DNA of 64,000 nucleotides from UBA1181 sp963626555 (GTDB lineage: Bacteria > Bacteroidota > Bacteroidia > Bacteroidales > Paludibacteraceae), in NCBI GenBank assembly GCA_963626555.1, contig CAVFXQ010000007.1, forward strand, positions 6,061-70,060, in the 5' to 3' direction. This document shows positions 59,393 to 64,000 of the stretch, piece by piece; within the stretch, counting starts at the first letter, position 1; every line of letters begins with the position of its first letter. The notes below the pieces were generated by a model. That model searched no databases, was not told where the DNA came from, and was given only the letters and a program-made list of their open reading frames with translations. Made by a program: the position numbers and the translations under genes.

Positions 59393-61169
59393 ACGTTTCC
59401 TCCCGCACCTTCTTTTTAAGAATTTCTAACCGATTAGCATCAAAATACCCGTCAGTCCTTTGATTTCTCATCTCTAACGCCTTCTGCCAATAAGGCAAAT
59501 AGATAGATTTTGGCTCACCTACTTTGAAAAGAATATCACCATAATGCTCCGTAAGTTCTGGATCGGTGTTACCTCCATTATTGTACGCTTGCTCTATGTA
59601 AAGGGATGCCATAGAATAGGCACCCTGTTTAAAACATATCCAAGCGTATGTGTCTAAGAAAACGGGACTCTTCGGATTAGCTTTCACCGTCTTCACACTC
59701 ATCCGCTCAGCCTTGTCCAAATCACCATTTTCCATACACAGAAAATAGGCATAATTGTTCATCACAGAAGTATTCTCTGGATTATAAACCAAAGCAGAAT
59801 CGTAGGCAGCATAGGCTTCTGCCACTTTCCCCATTCGATGGTTCATATCGCCTATCATACCATACAAAGCAGAAGCCATCAAATCGTCATTTTTCTTTTT
59901 TGCGAACTCCAAACCCGTAGTCCATTCATGCAACGCCTTCTCATTATACGACCACTTGTCTCTCACTGCGTATGCATTTCCAAGTGTATACCTAAAACGC
60001 ACGTTTTCCGGATAGTATTGCACAGCCTGCTCGCCCATCGCTATCACGCTATCCACATGCGTTAATTCTGCGTAAGTAGTCATCAACTGATCCCAAAGCT
60101 CCTCTTGGTTAGGATTAATAGAAAGCGATTTTTTAAAATAATCCAGCGAGAGCGTGTCGTTTCGATAGATCAATGCCAAACCATAGCAATAGTAAGGAAT
60201 AAACTCTGACGGGTAATCATTGATGAATTTCTGGTAGATTGTATCTTGCTCGTAGATAGAAGAATCAAGCGTTGCTGCCACAATCGACACTGAACGAATA
60301 TCAAATGTGGATTTTTCATTCTCAATAGCAGCCACATAATACTCTTTTGCTCGCTTTGGTTTATGCACATCAGTCGAATATTTAGCAAAAAGATATTGCA
60401 ACATTGGATTATCAGCATCCTTAGAAAAGGCTTTCTTGAAAACAAGGTCGCCCGACAACGTATCGCCCAACACACAATACATCTCTGCCTTGAATGCCAC
60501 ATAATTGAGTTCGTCAGGATATTTCTCAATCAACTCATCTATCTGCTTAATAGCCATTTTCTTATCATCAGCTTGCACATAGAGTTTGAACTTTTCCTCC
60601 ACAATGTCGGCGGACAATCCGACAATATCAGCATACTTATCCCACGCACCACACGCCTTGTCATACTGATTGGTAAGAGAATAAAGGGTTGCCAACTGAG
60701 GATAGTAGTTCTTCGCATGCTTAGCATCTATCTTCACAAGTTTATTATAAGCATCAATAGCAGCCTCATATTGGTTTGCCCGTCCCTGCAACTCAGCCAA
60801 AGCTCGCTGATAACGCACATTGGAAGGATTCAAATTAACAGCACGCTTAGCATAAACTACCGCCGACTGGTATTGCTGTTGCATTGAACTGATGGTCGCC
60901 AACTCAAAATAAACAATCCCTGCGTTAGGGTTCAACCAATGACATCGGAAAAGAAGATCGGAAGCCGAAGCAAGATCGCCTGCCAACTTCGCACGAACAG
61001 CCTCCGCATAAAAATATTCAAACTTGAAATTCGTCTTATCATCTATTTGCGAAGACACGTCAGAAAATCTCCTGTCATCCTTCTTCGCAGAAAGCGACAA
61101 AGGGAGCAGAAACCACATTAATATTGTGATTCCCAACACAATAAGAATATTTTTCTTACGCAACTGCAA
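59382..61169 (-). CDS. Secreted TPR protein in the dut operon
   Basis: The protein has 595 residues and an N-terminal signal (about 1-28, LIVLGITILMWFLLPLSLSA). The remainder is a TPR array. Clear units are ASDLLFRCHWLNPNAGIVYFELA, AVVYAKRAVNLNPSNVRYQRALAEL and AYAAYDSALVYNPENTSVMNNYA, with the usual A-x-x-x-Y/F spacing and P at the helix ends. It is the second gene after dut (20 bp) and overlaps the DUF4292 lipoprotein. The set of this TPR protein, the lipoprotein and the EnvC-like protein is conserved in Bacteroidales and probably works together in the periplasm, but the direct partner is not known. Confidence 0.87.
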   Translation of the reverse strand: MQLRKKNILIVLGITILMWFLLPLSLSAKKDDRRFSDVSSQIDDKTNFKFEYFYAEAVRAKLAGDLASASDLLFRCHWLNPNAGIVYFELATISSMQQQYQSAVVYAKRAVNLNPSNVRYQRALAELQGRANQYEAAIDAYNKLVKIDAKHAKNYYPQLATLYSLTNQYDKACGAWDKYADIVGLSADIVEEKFKLYVQADDKKMAIKQIDELIEKYPDELNYVAFKAEMYCVLGDTLSGDLVFKKAFSKDADNPMLQYLFAKYSTDVHKPKRAKEYYVAAIENEKSTFDIRSVSIVAATLDSSIYEQDTIYQKFINDYPSEFIPYYCYGLALIYRNDTLSLDYFKKSLSINPNQEELWDQLMTTYAELTHVDSVIAMGEQAVQYYPENVRFRYTLGNAYAVRDKWSYNEKALHEWTTGLEFAKKKNDDLMASALYGMIGDMNHRMGKVAEAYAAYDSALVYNPENTSVMNNYAYFLCMENGDLDKAERMSVKTVKANPKSPVFLDTYAWICFKQGAYSMASLYIEQAYNNGGNTDPELTEHYGDILFKVGEPKSIYLPYWQKALEMRNQRTDGYFDANRLEILKKKVREETYVE

Positions 61170-61189
61170 CTGACTCTATGAGTTTATAA

Positions 61190-61624
61190 TTATTTCTTTC
61201 CCGTATGACCGAAACCACCGTCGCCACGTTCTGTCTCATCCAAAACGTCGACCTCATTCCAAGACACCTGTTCATATTTAGCAACCACCATCTGACAAAC
61301 ACGTTCACCATCTTCGATAGTGAAAGGTTCATTTGAGAGGTTAACGAGGATCACCTTGATTTCTCCACGATAATCCGCATCGATAGTGCCAGGAGAGTTT
61401 AGCACCGTAACACCATGTTTGGCAGCCAAGCCACTACGAGGACGAATCTGAGCTTCATAACCATCGGGCAGAGCAATGAAAATACCCGTAGACACAAGCG
61501 TACGCTCTAAAGGTTTCAAAACGATTGGAGCATCTATATTGGCACGAAGATCCAAGCCAGCAGACTGTTCTGTAGCGTAAGCTGGCAAAGTATGCTTTGA
61601 ACGATTGATTACTTTAACTTGCAT
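61190..61624 (-). CDS. dut: dUTP diphosphatase
   Basis: The protein has 144 residues and hydrolyses dUTP to dUMP, keeping uracil out of DNA and feeding dTMP synthesis. The five motifs are present: AGLDLRANI, PRSGLAAKHGV, LNSPGTIDADYRGEIKV, GERVCQMVVA, and RGDGGFGHTGKK with the P-loop-like tail. Length matches the trimeric family. It is the first gene of a leftward run with a -7 box 29 bp upstream. Confidence 0.96.
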   Translation of the reverse strand: MQVKVINRSKHTLPAYATEQSAGLDLRANIDAPIVLKPLERTLVSTGIFIALPDGYEAQIRPRSGLAAKHGVTVLNSPGTIDADYRGEIKVILVNLSNEPFTIEDGERVCQMVVAKYEQVSWNEVDVLDETERGDGGFGHTGKK

Positions 61625-61652
61625 AATCCATCTAAGTTATAAATACGAAATC

Positions 61653-61660
61653 CAAAGTTA
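61653..61660 (-). promoter_or_regulatory. -7 promoter element for dut
   Basis: On the minus strand TAACTTTG matches TAnnTTTG, 28 bp before the dut ATG. A TTTG occurs 26 bp further upstream, a wider spacing than usual. Confidence 0.5.
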
Positions 61661-61672
61661 ATAAAGATTTAT

Positions 61673-61706
61673 AAAAAAGCACATTCCAAAAATAGGAATG
61701 TGCTTT
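61673..61706 (-). terminator. Rho-independent terminator of the C10 peptidase cassette
   Basis: GCACATTCC (61679-61687) and GGAATGTGC (61695-61703) form a 9-bp stem extended by AAA/TTT around a 7-nt loop. Six T residues follow on the minus strand. It ends the leftward unit that begins outside the window and separates it from dut. Confidence 0.85.
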
Positions 61707-61772
61707 GAAAGGGTTTCTTCATCGTCACACAATATCAACAGAGAAATAAGCAATCAGCATATTATCCAATAT

Positions 61773-62162
61773 TTACTCCCCCCTATGTTTAACTGCATAC
61801 TCATAAAAATTTTCATCAATAATAAATCTATACCCAGAATAGCATCCTTCGTTATAAATGGTATCGTAGAGACTAAGATCTGGAATACAATACTGAGGAT
61901 GACGACGTTTTATCGTACTCATTCTGATACTATCATCAAACACCACATAAACATCAGTTAAAGGGAAAGGCTCTGTTACACCAAACACTTCAATACTATC
62001 TCCGCATGCAATATGATAGACTGAATCCTGAGTTTCTATCATAAAACTATGACCAGAGGAATTCACATAGTAGAAAATTCTCTCCCAACAACTTTCTTCG
62101 TAGGGATTACAACTCTGCAATAACACTACACTACCAGAAATTGACGGACATAAGTTTACCAA
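61773..62162 (-). CDS. Small protein of unknown function in the C10 cassette
   Basis: The protein has up to 129 residues, starting with a TTG at 62162 that overlaps the preceding gene by 7 bp; the start is uncertain. It has no signal peptide or membrane segment. ERIFYYVNSSGHSFMIETQDSVYHIACGDSIEVFG and YCIPDLSLYDTIYNEGCYSGYRF suggest a small beta-rich domain with four or five cysteines. I do not recognise the family. Its position two genes downstream of a C10 cysteine peptidase is like that of cytoplasmic inhibitors that protect the host cell from such enzymes, but no similarity can be shown by eye. Confidence 0.55.
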   Translation of the reverse strand: MVNLCPSISGSVVLLQSCNPYEESCWERIFYYVNSSGHSFMIETQDSVYHIACGDSIEVFGVTEPFPLTDVYVVFDDSIRMSTIKRRHPQYCIPDLSLYDTIYNEGCYSGYRFIIDENFYEYAVKHRGE

Positions 62163-62737
62163 CCCTTTAGTTCCACTTCAAAATCCTCATCATTTTCCAA
62201 AGAAAAAACAATAGTATATACTTCGTCCATCTTATACTTGTTATGAAGATAGAACTCATTACTAAACCATTTTAAATCATGATCAGTAAGAGATTGAACA
62301 GTTGAAGTTACTGAGTTTTCAAACTCACTGACGTAACCAGAAGAAATAATTGGCGAACATTCTCTATAACGAATGCAGAAAGAATCAGAAACATCTTTCT
62401 TCACTCCATTATCATTCCAATAGACCTTCATTGATTTGATGCCGTATGGTTTTGAGATCTGACGTAAGGCATGTTCGAAGATACGCTCACCTGTTTCTCC
62501 ATATTCAAGAGCTATTTCCTTAAACTTTACAGAATCATTATCCAAGGTTACTGAGTCACCATCCAAATAGACGACATAATACCCATTTGATGGGTTTGCA
62601 TGGACTTTCGATTTTGTTGGTATAAAATAGTCTGTTTGTAAAAACCTGCTCTTATATAAAGTCTGCGTCCATTTCTCTTCTTTGTCGCACGAAAATAACA
62701 TCAGGAGAGGCATTATAAAAATCAAAAGATTTCTCAT
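62156..62737 (-). CDS. Lipoprotein paralogue 2 downstream of the C10 peptidase
   Basis: The protein has 193 residues. MRNLLIFIMPLLMLFSCDKEE has a lipobox with Cys17. The mature part parallels the neighbouring lipoprotein: YFIPTKS, KEIALEYGETGERIF, KPYGIKSMKVYWNDNGVKKDVSDSF, then LTDHDLKWFSNEFYLHNK and a short final strand. I do not recognise a named family. The pair probably arose by duplication. It lies 13 bp after the first lipoprotein gene on the same strand. Confidence 0.75.
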   Translation of the reverse strand: MRNLLIFIMPLLMLFSCDKEEKWTQTLYKSRFLQTDYFIPTKSKVHANPSNGYYVVYLDGDSVTLDNDSVKFKEIALEYGETGERIFEHALRQISKPYGIKSMKVYWNDNGVKKDVSDSFCIRYRECSPIISSGYVSEFENSVTSTVQSLTDHDLKWFSNEFYLHNKYKMDEVYTIVFSLENDEDFEVELKGW

Positions 62738-62750
62738 AATAACAATTTAA

Positions 62751-63338
62751 TTAATACAACAACCTCTGCTCGATTTCCGTTCCATTATCTAATGAAATGA
62801 CGAGATAGACGTTTCCTTCGTTTTGGAAATCAAGCGTTATACTGAACGATTCATACATCCATTTATAATCAAATTGCGTGAGTTCAGATAACTTTTTCTC
62901 CACCATATAATCAACCATTCCTATGGCAGACGACTGGTTAGATAGTATAAATGAAGAAGGGTTAAAATAACAAATGATAGAATGACTCGAAACATCAAAC
63001 TTCTCATTTCCTTCAATTTTATTTATCTTAATAGTTTTAATGCCTATAGGTTTTCTACTAGGACAGGGAGGAATTGAAGGATATTGCTTATCTCCATACT
63101 CTCCGATTTCTCTTGCAAGTTTATAAAACCTTGATGAATCATTTTTCTCCGTAATGTATTCATCTGACGATAAACTAAAACAATTTATCTGAGAATCAAT
63201 AACTTGAGATGTTTCAATTGTTTGAGGTACAAAATACGAGGTATAGAAATAATTCACTGGACCTTCTCCTCTATCTTCATCTTTGCACGATGTTACGAAT
63301 AACATCAATAGCAAAAAGTACTTTACAAAATTTTTCAT
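62751..63338 (-). CDS. Lipoprotein paralogue 1 downstream of the C10 peptidase
   Basis: The protein has 195 residues from the ATG at 63338 (MKNFVKYFLLLMLFVTSCKDE, lipobox Cys18). A GTG two codons upstream is also in frame. The mature part has YFVPQTIE, YKLAREIGEYGDKQYP, KPIGIKTIKINKIEGNEKFDVSSHS and LTQFDYKWMYESFSI, collinear with the second lipoprotein. The gene begins about 2 bp after the stop of the C10 peptidase and so is almost certainly co-transcribed. The function is unknown. A role in anchoring, activating or inhibiting the peptidase is possible. Confidence 0.75.
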   Translation of the reverse strand: MKNFVKYFLLLMLFVTSCKDEDRGEGPVNYFYTSYFVPQTIETSQVIDSQINCFSLSSDEYITEKNDSSRFYKLAREIGEYGDKQYPSIPPCPSRKPIGIKTIKINKIEGNEKFDVSSHSIICYFNPSSFILSNQSSAIGMVDYMVEKKLSELTQFDYKWMYESFSITLDFQNEGNVYLVISLDNGTEIEQRLLY

Positions 63339-63340
63339 AC

Positions 63341-64000
63341 TCACGGATGAATATTTAAGATATTACCTATATTGTATTGATAAGCAGAAGTTCCAGAGTT
63401 TACCAAATTATTGTCTCGTACTACAGGAGACGAAGAATTAAAAACAATCGGAGTAAAATAGCCATTATTTGTTCCCTTCCATCCCCAATTACAGTGCAAA
63501 AGAACCCTTGTTTCCGTATCCGTTGAAACAACGTTGTTATTGCTTTTACGAATCTTCTTTTTAATCCGCTTCTGTACCATATACCCGTCACAGATCCAAG
63601 CGTGTCCTTTCTTGTACACCGTTGTGCTGAAAATCCACCAACCTTTCTTTTTTCGTTCTGCCTTTCCACTCATAATAACAGGTCGTCCTCTTATTATGCT
63701 TGCAACGACTCCTGTACAATCATACTCCGACAATCCTGGAGCGTTGCTATACCCCATTGATTTTAAAACTTTACGAACGTCTCCTGTACTCGCACCTGTC
63801 TCCTCTATTCCCCAATCATTGCCAAGCTTGTTGCCTATGCTTCTGAACAAATGGGAAACTTGCCATTTAAACACTTCTTTCTGAGAGTTACTTAATTTAC
63901 TGTTCCAATCTTCTACCGTTAGCAAATCCCAATCGTATGTCAATCCGTTATATGATTTAGGATATCTAAATGATGCACATAGTTGGGCAGTCGCCGTGGC
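63341..64000 (-). CDS. C10 (SpeB-like) cysteine peptidase, 5' end outside window
   Basis: The visible 219 residues begin ATATAQLCASFRYPKSYNG, which directly follows the place where family C10 has its catalytic Cys (G-C-V-A-T-A-x-A-Q). The Cys itself lies beyond the edge. The catalytic His is in KKGHAWICDGYMV, at about residue 133 of the visible part, and the Trp motif is in LLHCNWGWKGTNNGYFTP. These match streptopain and the Bacteroidales C10 enzymes. The long Lys/Arg-rich insert QKRIKKKIRKSNNNV near the His is unusual. The pro-domain, signal peptide and any C-terminal sorting domain cannot be seen; the C-terminus ends soon after the catalytic domain. The enzyme is probably secreted and degrades proteins outside the cell. 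Confidence 0.88.
   Translation of the reverse strand, partial: ATATAQLCASFRYPKSYNGLTYDWDLLTVEDWNSKLSNSQKEVFKWQVSHLFRSIGNKLGNDWGIEETGASTGDVRKVLKSMGYSNAPGLSEYDCTGVVASIIRGRPVIMSGKAERKKKGWWIFSTTVYKKGHAWICDGYMVQKRIKKKIRKSNNNVVSTDTETRVLLHCNWGWKGTNNGYFTPIVFNSSSPVVRDNNLVNSGTSAYQYNIGNILNIHP

Overview
The window looks like chromosomal DNA of a member of the Bacteroidota, most probably order Bacteroidales. The evidence is Bacteroidetes-type promoter elements (-7 box TAnnTTTG, sometimes with TTTG at -33), an N-succinylornithine-type transcarbamylase, large surface proteins that appear to carry type IX secretion (T9SS) sorting domains of both type A and type B, DUF4292 and DUF1015 proteins, and the gene order dut / TPR protein / DUF4292 lipoprotein / EnvC-like protein. 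The species cannot be named from this sequence alone. No rRNA, tRNA, CRISPR array or complete insertion sequence was seen.

Layout. 1-10.3 kb: the 5' part of ftsY (leftward), then a rightward run of a giant secreted TPR protein, an outer-membrane barrel, a TerB/J-domain membrane protein, a Wzx flippase and two different polymerase-like membrane proteins. 10.3-12.9 kb: three leftward family-2 glycosyltransferases that meet the run head-on and complete a small surface-polysaccharide locus. 13.0-14.3 kb: an orphan AAA/DUF4143 ATPase behind a repeated promoter-like element. 14.4-21.2 kb: a leftward operon of TetR, TolC-like factor, lipoprotein adaptor, RND pump and PII-like protein, with a consensus promoter and a candidate operator. 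21.3-28.7 kb: a 2186-residue repeat-rich T9SS-type protein and a small lipoprotein. 28.7-34.1 kb: a leftward run acpP-fabF-rnc-fadD-prfB, with prfB using the classic +1 programmed frameshift. 34.3-38.1 kb: purN rightward and cysE-birA-aroQ-xerD leftward.

38.3-46.1 kb: a 2603-residue T9SS type B cargo that begins with a seven-blade RCC1-like propeller. 46.3-46.7 kb: a two-gene toxin-antitoxin-like remnant with a cut-off PIN toxin. 46.8-56.2 kb: DUF1015 protein, gyrB, N-succinylornithine transcarbamylase, a CotH-kinase/lamin-tail T9SS protein and a fused SpmA-SpmB membrane protein. 56.2-61.6 kb: a Wzz-like protein, an EnvC-like amidase activator, a DUF4292 lipoprotein, a TPR protein and dut, probably one operon read from dut leftward and perhaps continuing into spmAB. 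61.7-64 kb: a C10 (SpeB-like) cysteine peptidase that runs off the right edge, followed downstream by two related lipoproteins and a small unrecognised protein.

Most of the window is envelope biology: polysaccharide export, efflux, septal peptidoglycan hydrolysis, lipoprotein handling and T9SS cargo. Housekeeping genes sit between these blocks. The least explained parts are the C10 peptidase cassette, the PII-like protein in the efflux operon, the repeated promoter box before the ATPase, and the two polymerases in one polysaccharide locus.
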